Source: Deltaproteobacteria bacterium
Lineage (GTDB): Bacteria > JAUYMQ01
Direction: 5' to 3'
Assembly (NCBI GenBank): GCA_030698575.1
Contig: JAUYMQ010000057.1
Location: 1 to 6,772, forward strand
DNA length: 6,772 nt
The position numbers and the translations under genes were made by a program. Under the pieces are notes generated by a model. It was not told the DNA's origin. It did not search any database and saw nothing but the letters and a program-made list of their open reading frames with translations. The stretch's first letter is position 1; every line of letters starts with the position of its first letter. Below are positions 1 to 5,676 of the stretch, piece by piece.

Positions 1-150
1 GGCGGATCCCACGGTGGGGGGTTCGGCGGAGGGGGCGGCGGATTCGGCGGCGGCGGATTCGGGGGAGGCGGATTCGGGGGTGGTGGATCCCACGGCGGCG
101 GATTCGGCGGAGGCGGGGGCGGATTCGGCGGCGGGGGCGGGGGCGGCAGC
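1..150 (+). repeat. Glycine-rich coding repeat with an 81-base period
   Basis: Codons 1-48 encode almost only Gly, with Phe every 5-7 residues and two Ser-His pairs. Residues 1-19 are repeated exactly at residues 28-46, a period of 27 codons (81 bases); for example GGATCCCAC occurs at 4-12 and again at 85-93. Inside it, shorter units of Phe plus four to six Gly recur. Such a tract is prone to slippage, so its length may vary between strains. Confidence 0.85.
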
Positions 151-924
151 CACGCCCAGGGAGCCGCCGCCTCGCAGCACGCGCAGGGGGGCGGATCGGG
201 AAGCTTTGGCCAGAACGCCGGTTCCCAGCAGGGAAGCATGTCGGAAAACCAGCAGAACCGGCAGAGCTCCGTTTCGCAGAATCAGCAGAACCGGCAGGGC
301 ACCTCTTCGCAGAACCAGCAGAACCGGCAGCAGAGCGCCAACCAGGCCGCGAAGGACTGGGACAACGACGGGAACACCGATTACGGGAACACTTACCACA
401 ACACCTACAACAACTACGGGAACTATAACGACTGGGACAATCACTGGGGCGGTGCCTACGGGAACGCCGCGGCTGCGGGGGTGGCTGGTTTCGTCCTCGG
501 AGCGGCGGTGGCATCGATTCCCAACAACTCGACCACCGTGGTGGTAGCAGGCACCAACTACTACTACGCGAACGGGATCTACTACGCCTCATCGGGCAAT
601 GGGTACACGGTCGTGGCCGCGCCGGCGGGCGCGGTCGTCCAGGCCCTCCCGCCGACGGTCAGCACGGTGTATTCCGGGTCATCGCCCTACTACTACGGGG
701 ACGGCGCGTACTACACCCCCGCCTCGAGCGGGGGGTACCAGGTCGTGGCGCCCCCTGTCGGCGCCACGGTGAAGGTGCTTCCCCAGGGCGAGACGCAGCA
801 GACGATCAACGGCACCCAGTATTACGTGTACGGAAACACCTGGTATCAGCCGTTCCACAGCGGAAGCAGCGTCGTTTACATGGTGGTGCAAAATCCGACT
901 CCCGGCGCGTCGCCCCCGTCCTGA
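1..924 (+). CDS. Glycine-rich, repeat-built DUF6515-type protein (5' truncated by window edge)
   Basis: The frame is open from base 1 to the TGA at 922-924, giving 307 visible residues, so the gene begins left of the window. The first ATG (238) falls inside the Asn/Gln repeats and is unlikely to be the start, because the coherent glycine-rich sequence upstream is in the same frame. Visible parts in order: a Gly/Phe-rich tract (residues 1-48); an Ala/Gln/Ser-rich linker (49-79); three 11-residue repeats with core NQQNRQ (81-113); an Asn/Tyr/Asp-rich segment (about 118-152); a short hydrophobic Gly/Ala stretch (about 155-173, glycine-zipper-like); and three Tyr-rich repeats of about 43 residues, the first two with a YYY-x3-YY ... 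Y-x-VV-x-APxGA-x-V-x2-LP pattern. The last part resembles the DUF6515 family, whose function is unknown. Low complexity and no catalytic motif suggest an exported structural or surface protein. The signal peptide, if any, would lie outside the window. Family assignment is from memory of the pattern. Confidence 0.72.
   Translation, partial: GGSHGGGFGGGGGGFGGGGFGGGGFGGGGSHGGGFGGGGGGFGGGGGGGSHAQGAAASQHAQGGGSGSFGQNAGSQQGSMSENQQNRQSSVSQNQQNRQGTSSQNQQNRQQSANQAAKDWDNDGNTDYGNTYHNTYNNYGNYNDWDNHWGGAYGNAAAAGVAGFVLGAAVASIPNNSTTVVVAGTNYYYANGIYYASSGNGYTVVAAPAGAVVQALPPTVSTVYSGSSPYYYGDGAYYTPASSGGYQVVAPPVGATVKVLPQGETQQTINGTQYYVYGNTWYQPFHSGSSVVYMVVQNPTPGASPPS
241..339 (+). repeat. Three tandem 33-base coding repeats (NQQNRQ core)
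   Basis: Units at 241-273, 274-306 and 307-339 each encode an 11-residue repeat with the invariant core Asn-Gln-Gln-Asn-Arg-Gln (core codons at 247-264, 280-297 and 313-330). The cores are nearly identical at the DNA level (AAC/AAT is the only visible difference), whereas the five residues between cores vary. This fits recent tandem duplication or selection on the core. Confidence 0.9.
559..897 (+). repeat. Three diverged Tyr-rich protein repeats (DUF6515-like)
   Basis: Repeats begin near bases 559, 688 and 820, a spacing of about 43-44 codons. Each opens with a Tyr cluster (YYY or YYV), followed after three or four residues by a second aromatic pair, then a Gly/Ser turn and a Val-rich strand. 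The first two end in an AP-x-GA-x-V-x2-LP strand; the third is shortened at its end. The alternating pattern suggests small beta-sheet units. Confidence 0.65.
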
Positions 925-977
925 GGCGAGCGGGGGGGGCTGGACGAGGCTGCAACGCGGGGCGGGCAATCCTCAGG
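920..977. other. Short inverted repeat spanning the convergent gene ends
   Basis: CCTGAGG at 920-926 and CCTCAGG at 971-977 are perfect 7-base inverted copies separated by 44 bases. Each arm contains the stop codon of one of the two convergent genes (TGA at 922-924 on +, 973-975 on -). No U-tract follows either arm on its own strand and the stem does not extend, so a role as a bidirectional terminator is only a possibility. Confidence 0.25.
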
Positions 978-1743
978 GCGCCGCAGGTGAAGGTGGCGCA
1001 GAAGGCGGCGGCGGGGGCGCGCGCTTCAAACTCGCTGACAGGAAAACACCCGCCAGTATCGCGGCCGTGAGGAACCAGGTCCAGGCGTACTCCAGGTGGT
1101 TCACGCGCGGCCGCGGCACCGCCCACTCGCCTTCCGGATAGTCCCCATCGTCGACGTCTCCCCGTTTGAGCACCACCGGCGCCACGGGGCGCCCGATCTG
1201 CGCCTCGAGCCCCGGCACGTCGAACTTGAGCCAGCGGCGATGCTTCTCGGGTGCGGCCGCTTGCGACGGCGCATCTCCCCCCCGCCCGCGCGCTCTAGCC
1301 GGCACGAGCGAGCCGATTACATCGAGCGGCCCGCGATCCCCGCGCTCGGCCAGCGCCTTCTCCTCGTCGCGAAAGCTGATCCAGCCCCGGTCGACCAGGA
1401 TCGCCACCGGCGCGCCGTCCTGCCGCGGAATGTCCTCGACAACGAGGGGACTCACGACCAGTGAGCCGCTGGCGTTGGGGCGGCGGGCCAGCACGAGGAC
1501 GGTGTCGTCGAGGCGATAGGTGCCGCGGGCGCGCACGCGCCGCCACGCGTTGGCCTCGGGATCGGCCAGGGCTTCGGCGAGGGCAATCGGCGGCGCTGCG
1601 AGGCGCGCCTGGGCCAGCGTCATGAGATCCTGCGTCTCGTGGTGGCGCGAGAGCTGCCAGAAGCCCAGCGTGAGAAGAAGCGCGAAACCCGCCGCGGAGG
1701 CGAGTGCCGGCACCAGGGCGGGACGGAAGCTGAGAGAAGGCAT
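973..1743 (-). CDS. SURF1-family cytochrome c oxidase assembly protein
   Basis: SURF1 proteins are inner-membrane factors that help insert or keep haem a in subunit I of aa3-type cytochrome c oxidase. This 256-residue protein has the family layout: an N-terminal membrane helix (about 9-31) running into the LGFWQLSR motif (27-33), a large periplasmic part with the VDRGW strand (117-121), and a C-terminal helix (about 221-239) preceded by the hallmark NHLEYAWTWF (215-224). Length is normal for bacterial SURF1. The start is supported by AGGAG (complement of 1749-1753) five bases before the ATG. The C-terminus ends in a Pro/Ala/Ser-rich tail (241-256), and an Ala/Arg/Gly-rich insertion lies at about 149-167. 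It is convergent with the repeat-protein gene and divergent from the small membrane protein. No cox, cta or haem A synthase gene is in the window, so the oxidase context lies elsewhere or to the left. Confidence 0.9.
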   Translation of the reverse strand: MPSLSFRPALVPALASAAGFALLLTLGFWQLSRHHETQDLMTLAQARLAAPPIALAEALADPEANAWRRVRARGTYRLDDTVLVLARRPNASGSLVVSPLVVEDIPRQDGAPVAILVDRGWISFRDEEKALAERGDRGPLDVIGSLVPARARGRGGDAPSQAAAPEKHRRWLKFDVPGLEAQIGRPVAPVVLKRGDVDDGDYPEGEWAVPRPRVNHLEYAWTWFLTAAILAGVFLSASLKRAPPPPPSAPPSPAAP

Positions 1744-1748
1744 GGGCG

Positions 1749-1753
1749 CTCCT
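1749..1753 (-). promoter_or_regulatory. Ribosome binding site of the SURF1 gene
   Basis: AGGAG on the minus strand, five bases upstream of the ATG at 1743-1741. It supports that start over any in-frame upstream alternative. Confidence 0.7.
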
Positions 1754-1796
1754 GGCGCTCCGCCGGGCGGGGGTGTTCCGCGGCGCGCGCATACGC

Positions 1797-1802
1797 TATG
1801 AT
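1797..1802 (+). promoter_or_regulatory. Possible -10 element upstream of the small membrane protein
   Basis: TATGAT matches the sigma-70 -10 consensus at five of six positions and sits 57 bases before the ATG at 1860, in the 116-base divergent intergenic region. No convincing -35 hexamer is seen at 16-18 bases upstream, so this is a weak prediction. If real, it would drive the three-gene set starting at 1860. Confidence 0.3.
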
Positions 1803-1846
1803 GCCGCGCAATCGGCGCCCGCGCCAGCAGGCGTCGGACAGCAAAG

Positions 1847-1853
1847 AGGGAGG
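1847..1853 (+). promoter_or_regulatory. Strong ribosome binding site setting the 1860 start
   Basis: AGGGAGG lies six bases before the ATG at 1860-1862. It is the best Shine-Dalgarno match in the window. It decides for the 43-residue product rather than the 72-residue extension from the GTG at 1773. Confidence 0.75.
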
Positions 1854-1859
1854 ATTGAT

Positions 1860-1991
1860 ATGGTTCACGCGGAAAAGGGCGGCGGGAACTGGGCCGCCAC
1901 GTTCATCCTGAGCTTGCTCCTGTGGGGCGGCATCCTCGCCGTCGTCGTCACCCTCGGCCACCAGCTCGCGCTCTACGTGCACGCGCACTGA
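1860..1991 (+). CDS. Small single-span membrane protein of unknown function (43 aa)
   Basis: The protein is 43 residues: a short polar N-terminus with His4, Glu5 and Lys6 and three Gly (7-9), one strongly hydrophobic helix from about Trp11 to Leu32 including WAATFILSLLLW, and a short His-rich tail (His34, His41, His43). A very good ribosome binding site at 1847-1853 argues that it is translated. Its TGA (1989-1991) is three bases before the GTG of the DUF523-DUF1722 gene, so the two are probably cotranscribed and perhaps translationally coupled. It is divergent from the SURF1 gene. Small one-helix subunits occur in haem-copper oxidases and many other membrane complexes, but I see no motif that assigns it. 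A link to the oxidase is speculation from proximity only. I do not recognise the family. Confidence 0.7.
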   Translation: MVHAEKGGGNWAATFILSLLLWGGILAVVVTLGHQLALYVHAH

Positions 1992-1994
1992 AAA

Positions 1995-2966
1995 GTGGTG
2001 GCGCCCGCGCGATCCCCGGAAGCCATCCGCATCGGCATCTCGAGTTGCCTTCTGGGCGCCGAGGTGCGCCACGACGGCGGTCACAGGCGCGACCGTCTCA
2101 TCACCGACGTCCTCGGCGATTACTTCGAATACACGCCGGTCTGCCCGGAACTGGAGTCCGGCATGGGGGTCCCCCGGGAACCGGTGCGCCTGGTCGGAGA
2201 CGTGGACCGGCCCCTGATGGTGGGCGTCCGGTCCGGCGAGGATCACACCCGGAGGATGGAGCGCTACTCGCAGGCGCGGGTAAAGGCGCTCGCGCGGCTT
2301 GATCTGTCGGGCTACCTGCTCAAGGCCAAATCCCCCTCCTGCGGCATGGAGCGCGTGAAGACTTACAACCGCTCGGGCAGCTTCGTCGGCAAGAACGCAC
2401 GCGGCATCTTCGCGCGCCATTTGATCGAGGGGTTGCCGCACCTGCCCGTCGAGGAGGAAGGGCGGCTGAAGGATGCGAAGCTTCGGGAAAACTTCGTCGA
2501 GCGCGTCTTCTGCTACCACCGCTGGCGGGCGCTGCTCGCGGCGGGCATCACGGCGGGGCGGCTTGTGGCCTTTCATACGGCCCACAAGCTCCTCCTCATG
2601 GCGCACAGCCCCGATCACTACCGCCGGCTCGGCCGTCTGGTCGCCTCGGCGAAGAAGCAACGGCCGGCGGCGCTGGCCGAGAGTTACGCCGCCCTTTTCT
2701 TCGAGGGGCTGGCCCATCAGGCCACCACAAAGCGCAACACCAACGTGCTGCAACACGTTGCGGGATATTTCAGGAAGCAGATCACGCGTGACGAAAGAAC
2801 CGAACTCGCCGCGCTCATCGAGGAGTATCACCGGGGTCTGCTTCCGCTCATCGTGCCCATCACGCTCATCAATCACTACGTCCGCAAGTACGACGAGCCC
2901 TATCTCGCCGGGCAGCTCTACCTGAACCCGCATCCCAGGGAACTCATGCTCCGGAATCACGTATGA
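1995..2966 (+). CDS. DUF523-DUF1722 fusion protein (TudS/YbgA type)
   Basis: 323 residues in two domains. DUF523 (about 11-150) has three conserved cysteines in typical contexts: SSCLLG (Cys18), PVCPE (Cys50) and SPSCG (Cys116). In the characterised DUF523 protein TudS, a 2-thiouracil desulfidase, three cysteines hold a [4Fe-4S] cluster, so this domain probably binds one too; the substrate here is unknown. DUF1722 (about 190-315, as in E. coli YbgA) is recognised by FHTAHKLLLMAH, the THVLQH-like segment TNVLQHVAGYF, and the end block LINHYVRKYDEPYLAGQLYLNPHP. DUF1722 often sits near DNA photolyase genes, but none is here. The start is taken as GTG 1995; GTG 1998 is equally possible and neither has a clear ribosome binding site, which fits coupling to the gene ending at 1991. 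No signal peptide, so cytoplasmic. Its stop overlaps the next start. Confidence 0.87.
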   Translation: MVAPARSPEAIRIGISSCLLGAEVRHDGGHRRDRLITDVLGDYFEYTPVCPELESGMGVPREPVRLVGDVDRPLMVGVRSGEDHTRRMERYSQARVKALARLDLSGYLLKAKSPSCGMERVKTYNRSGSFVGKNARGIFARHLIEGLPHLPVEEEGRLKDAKLRENFVERVFCYHRWRALLAAGITAGRLVAFHTAHKLLLMAHSPDHYRRLGRLVASAKKQRPAALAESYAALFFEGLAHQATTKRNTNVLQHVAGYFRKQITRDERTELAALIEEYHRGLLPLIVPITLINHYVRKYDEPYLAGQLYLNPHPRELMLRNHV

Positions 2967-3841
2967 ACGGGCCCGGCCCGGCGCCACCGGATCGCCCTGC
3001 GCGCGGCGGGCCCGAGATTCCCGCCTGGACCGCGTTCGTCGTCTTCATGTTCGCCGTGACGATGGGCTACGCGGCATCGGGACTGGCGCTCTACGCGGTG
3101 GCCTGGCTCCAGGCCGGGAAGGTGCCGCCCGGATCGACGGCGGTGCTCCTCGCAACGGCCGCCACGATCCCCGGGCTCCTGGCGGTCGTGGGCGCGATCG
3201 CAGTCACCGAGATCCTCGTCGTCCTGTCGGCGCTGCGCTCGCTGCGGGCGCCGGCGCGGGAAGCGCTCCGGCTCGCGCCCAGCGCGGCCGGCCCGGGCGT
3301 TCTCGCGCTGGCCGCCGTCGCCATGCTGCTCCTCAGCCACGCGCTCGACACCTCGGTCCATATCGCAGGGCTGGCCGACGATGGCACGCTGGGGCGCCTG
3401 AGAGAGGTCTTCGCCAACGCCCCGCCGGCGGCCCTCCTGGCATCCGTCGCCGTGGTCGGCCTCCTCGCGGCCACGGCGGAGGAGTTGCTGTTCCGCGGTT
3501 TCATGCAGACACGGCTCACGGCGCGCCTGGGCCCGGCGGCGGGCGTGACCGTGACGTCGATCTTCTTCGGCCTGGCCCACTTCGACCCCGTTCAGGGGGG
3601 TGCGGCCGTGCTGCTCGGGATCTACCTCGGCGCAATCACCGAATGGTCGGGGAGCCTCCGGCCGGCCATACTGTGCCACATTTTGAACAACACTCTCGGC
3701 ACGCTGGCGCCGGCCATGATTGATGGCGGGGGCGAAACGTCCTTTCAGTACGCAAGCCTCGCCGTTTCGACGGGCGGACTCGCGGTGCTGCTGCCATGGC
3801 TGCGCCGGCGCCTTCGCCCGGTTCCGCTGCGAGCCGGCTAG
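2963..3841 (+). CDS. CPBP family intramembrane metalloprotease (CAAX/Abi type)
   Basis: A polytopic membrane protein of 292 residues with the three signature motifs of the CPBP family: EELLFRGF (Glu173, Glu174, Arg178), FFGLAHF (His206) and HILNN (His239, Asn242/Asn243). The Glu and His residues form the active site in the related Rce1 CAAX protease. Hydrophobic stretches lie at about 22-49, 58-90, 112-127, 155-171, 193-204, 211-226 and 264-280. Bacterial members process or regulate membrane or peptide substrates, and some act in bacteriocin self-immunity; the substrate here cannot be told. ATG 2963 overlaps the upstream TGA (ATGA, 2963-2966) and has no close ribosome binding site, so translation probably depends on reinitiation from the DUF523-DUF1722 gene. 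Ends at TAG 3839-3841. Confidence 0.88.
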   Translation: MNGPGPAPPDRPARGGPEIPAWTAFVVFMFAVTMGYAASGLALYAVAWLQAGKVPPGSTAVLLATAATIPGLLAVVGAIAVTEILVVLSALRSLRAPAREALRLAPSAAGPGVLALAAVAMLLLSHALDTSVHIAGLADDGTLGRLREVFANAPPAALLASVAVVGLLAATAEELLFRGFMQTRLTARLGPAAGVTVTSIFFGLAHFDPVQGGAAVLLGIYLGAITEWSGSLRPAILCHILNNTLGTLAPAMIDGGGETSFQYASLAVSTGGLAVLLPWLRRRLRPVPLRAG

Positions 3842-3869
3842 CATGCAGTTGCCCGCCCGGGCTTTCGAC

Positions 3870-3898
3870 TTGACCGGCCGGAGCGGTTCGCGGATAGT
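3870..3898 (+). promoter_or_regulatory. Candidate sigma-70 promoter for the glucan phosphorylase gene
   Basis: TTGACC (3870-3875, five of six matches to the -35 consensus) is separated by exactly 17 bases from GATAGT (3893-3898, four of six to -10). It lies in the 123-base gap between the CPBP protease and phosphorylase genes, with the -10 element 66 bases before the TTG start. It would give glgP and the GH13 gene their own transcription unit. The rest of this gap shows no ORF or clear operator. Confidence 0.4.
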
Positions 3899-3964
3899 TG
3901 TCGCTTTGCCGCGCACCCGAGCCCGCCGATCTGATCTCTTGACGCCAACGACGAGTGTGATTCC

Positions 3965-5653
3965 TTGAGTTGCGTTGCTTACTTTTCGATGGAAATCGCC
4001 CTGGCCTCGGGCATGCCGACCTATAGCGGCGGGCTCGGGGTGCTTGCCGGCGACACGCTCCGCGCCGCGGCCGACATGCGCGTGGAGATGATCGGTGTCA
4101 CGCTGCTCCACCGCCGGGGATACTTCTTCCAGAGTATCGACGAGACCGGCTGGCAGCAGGAGAAACCGGACGCCTGGGTCGTCGAGGATTTCCTCCAGGA
4201 GCTCCCGCAGCGCGCGACGGTCACGATCGAGGGGCGCCCGGTCAGGCTGCGCGCCTGGCGCTACTTCATCCAGGGACCCGGCGGCTTCGTGGTCCCGGTT
4301 TATCTGCTCGACACCGATCTGCCGGAAAACTCAGCCCCGGACCGCGAGCTGACGCACTACCTCTACGGCGGCGATGACCGCTACCGGCTCTGCCAGGAGG
4401 TCGTGCTGGGGATCGGGGGCATTCGCATGCTGCGGGCGCTCGGGCACGACGACATCGTCCGGTTCCACATGAACGAGGGGCACGCCAGCCTGCTCACCCT
4501 GGCGCTTCTGGACGAGCAGGCCGAGAAGGCGAACCGCAAGACCTTCAGCAAGGAAGACATCGACGAGGTCCGGGAGCTATGCGTCTTCACGACGCACACC
4601 CCGGTTCCCGCAGGCCACGATCAGTTCACGCTTGATCTGGTGAACAGCGTGCTGGAACGCCCCGAGATCGGCGCCATGCCGGAGACGTTCTGCTTCGACG
4701 GCATGCTCAACATGACCCACCTCGGGCTCAACCTCGCGCACTACATCAACGGCGTGGCCAAGAAGCACGCCGAAGTTTCGCAGAACATGTTCAGGACGCA
4801 CGTGATCGAGTCGATCACGAATGGAATCCACGTCGGCACCTTCGCCTCGCCCCCCATTCAAGCCCTTTTTAATCGCTACCTTCCCGGCTGGCGTGCCGAC
4901 AACTTCGTGCTGCGCGGGGCCATGAAGATTCCGAAACAGGAGATCTGGGACGCCCACCAGGAAGCCAAGCGCTTGCTCATCGAACACGTGAACGCGGAGA
5001 CCGGCGCCGGGATGGACCTCGATCATCTTACCCTCGGCTTCGCCCGCCGTGCGGCGACTTACAAGCGCGCCGACCTTCTCTTTCACGATTTGAAACGCCT
5101 GCGCTCGATCGCGAAGAACATCGGCCCCATCCAGGTAGTCTACGCCGGCAAGGCCCACCCGCGGGACGACGCGGGGAAGGCGATCATCAGGCACATCCTG
5201 CAGGCGAAGAAAGAGCTGCGTTACGAGATCAAGATCGCCTACCTGGAAAACTACCGCCTGGAACTGGGCAAGCTGCTGACGGCGGGCGTCGACGTCTGGC
5301 TCAACACGCCTCTGCCGCCGCTGGAGGCCTCCGGCACGAGCGGCATGAAGGCGGCGCTGAACGGCGTGCCGAGCCTCAGCATCCTCGACGGCTGGTGGAT
5401 CGAGGGGCACATCGAAGGGATCACCGGCTGGGCCATCGCCGACCACGGCAGCGAGCCGGCCTCGCCGGCGGACGAATCCGAGCGCGACGCGGAGTATCTC
5501 TACAGGAAGCTCGAGAACCTCGTGGTGCCGCTCTACTACCAGGATCGCGAAGCGTTCGTCGACGTCATGCGCCACGCCATGGCGATCAACGGCTCCTTCT
5601 TCCACACGCAGCGCATGGTCGCGGAGTACGTCCTCAAGGCCTACTTCCGCTGA
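3965..5653 (+). CDS. glgP: Alpha-glucan (glycogen/maltodextrin) phosphorylase, short form, GT35
   Basis: It releases glucose-1-phosphate from the non-reducing end of alpha-1,4-glucans using phosphate and pyridoxal phosphate (PLP), in the cytoplasm. Family blocks in order: AYFSMEIAL (5-13) and [13 protein letters not shown] (18-30); [10 protein letters not shown] (167-176); [13 protein letters not shown] (209-221); TNGIHVGTF (285-293); [10 protein letters not shown] (359-368), part of the phosphate/PLP site; AGKAHPRDD (394-402); and EASGTSGMK (454-462), whose Lys462 should carry PLP. At 562 residues it is the compact form found in archaea and some bacteria, without the N-terminal DUF3417 domain of the roughly 850-residue relatives. 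The TTG at 3965 is the only plausible start: an in-frame TGA lies at 3932-3934, and the first ATG (3989) would cut into the conserved AYFSME block. The ribosome binding site is weak. The GH13 gene follows after 23 bases. The gene looks intact. Confidence 0.93.
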   Translation: MSCVAYFSMEIALASGMPTYSGGLGVLAGDTLRAAADMRVEMIGVTLLHRRGYFFQSIDETGWQQEKPDAWVVEDFLQELPQRATVTIEGRPVRLRAWRYFIQGPGGFVVPVYLLDTDLPENSAPDRELTHYLYGGDDRYRLCQEVVLGIGGIRMLRALGHDDIVRFHMNEGHASLLTLALLDEQAEKANRKTFSKEDIDEVRELCVFTTHTPVPAGHDQFTLDLVNSVLERPEIGAMPETFCFDGMLNMTHLGLNLAHYINGVAKKHAEVSQNMFRTHVIESITNGIHVGTFASPPIQALFNRYLPGWRADNFVLRGAMKIPKQEIWDAHQEAKRLLIEHVNAETGAGMDLDHLTLGFARRAATYKRADLLFHDLKRLRSIAKNIGPIQVVYAGKAHPRDDAGKAIIRHILQAKKELRYEIKIAYLENYRLELGKLLTAGVDVWLNTPLPPLEASGTSGMKAALNGVPSLSILDGWWIEGHIEGITGWAIADHGSEPASPADESERDAEYLYRKLENLVVPLYYQDREAFVDVMRHAMAINGSFFHTQRMVAEYVLKAYFR

Positions 5654-5676
5654 GCGGCCCGGCGGCGGATTGAACC

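Noticed and set aside
14-547. Plus-strand open frame of 177 codons over the glycine-rich region
   Set aside because: It is a second frame of the GC-rich repeats; its Ala/Asp/Thr/Arg low-complexity product only mirrors the repeats of the real frame, which continues into a recognisable domain.
1773-1859. N-terminal extension of the small membrane protein from GTG 1773
   Set aside because: The extension has no good ribosome binding site, would start upstream of the possible -10 element at 1797-1802, and is inferior to the ATG at 1860 with its AGGGAGG.
1620-2987. Minus-strand open frame of 455 codons opposite the DUF523-DUF1722 gene
   Set aside because: Arg/His/Ala-rich product with no motif. 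It overlaps two well-supported genes; long antisense frames are expected at this GC content.
3851-3866. Small GCCC-GCCC-GGGC hairpin followed by TTT after the CPBP gene
   Set aside because: A four-base-pair stem with three T residues is too weak to call a rho-independent terminator in GC-rich sequence.
2957-4111. Minus-strand open frame of 384 codons opposite the CPBP protease gene
   Set aside because: Arg/Gln/Gly-rich composition, no family signal, and it lies across a clear protease gene and the start of glgP.
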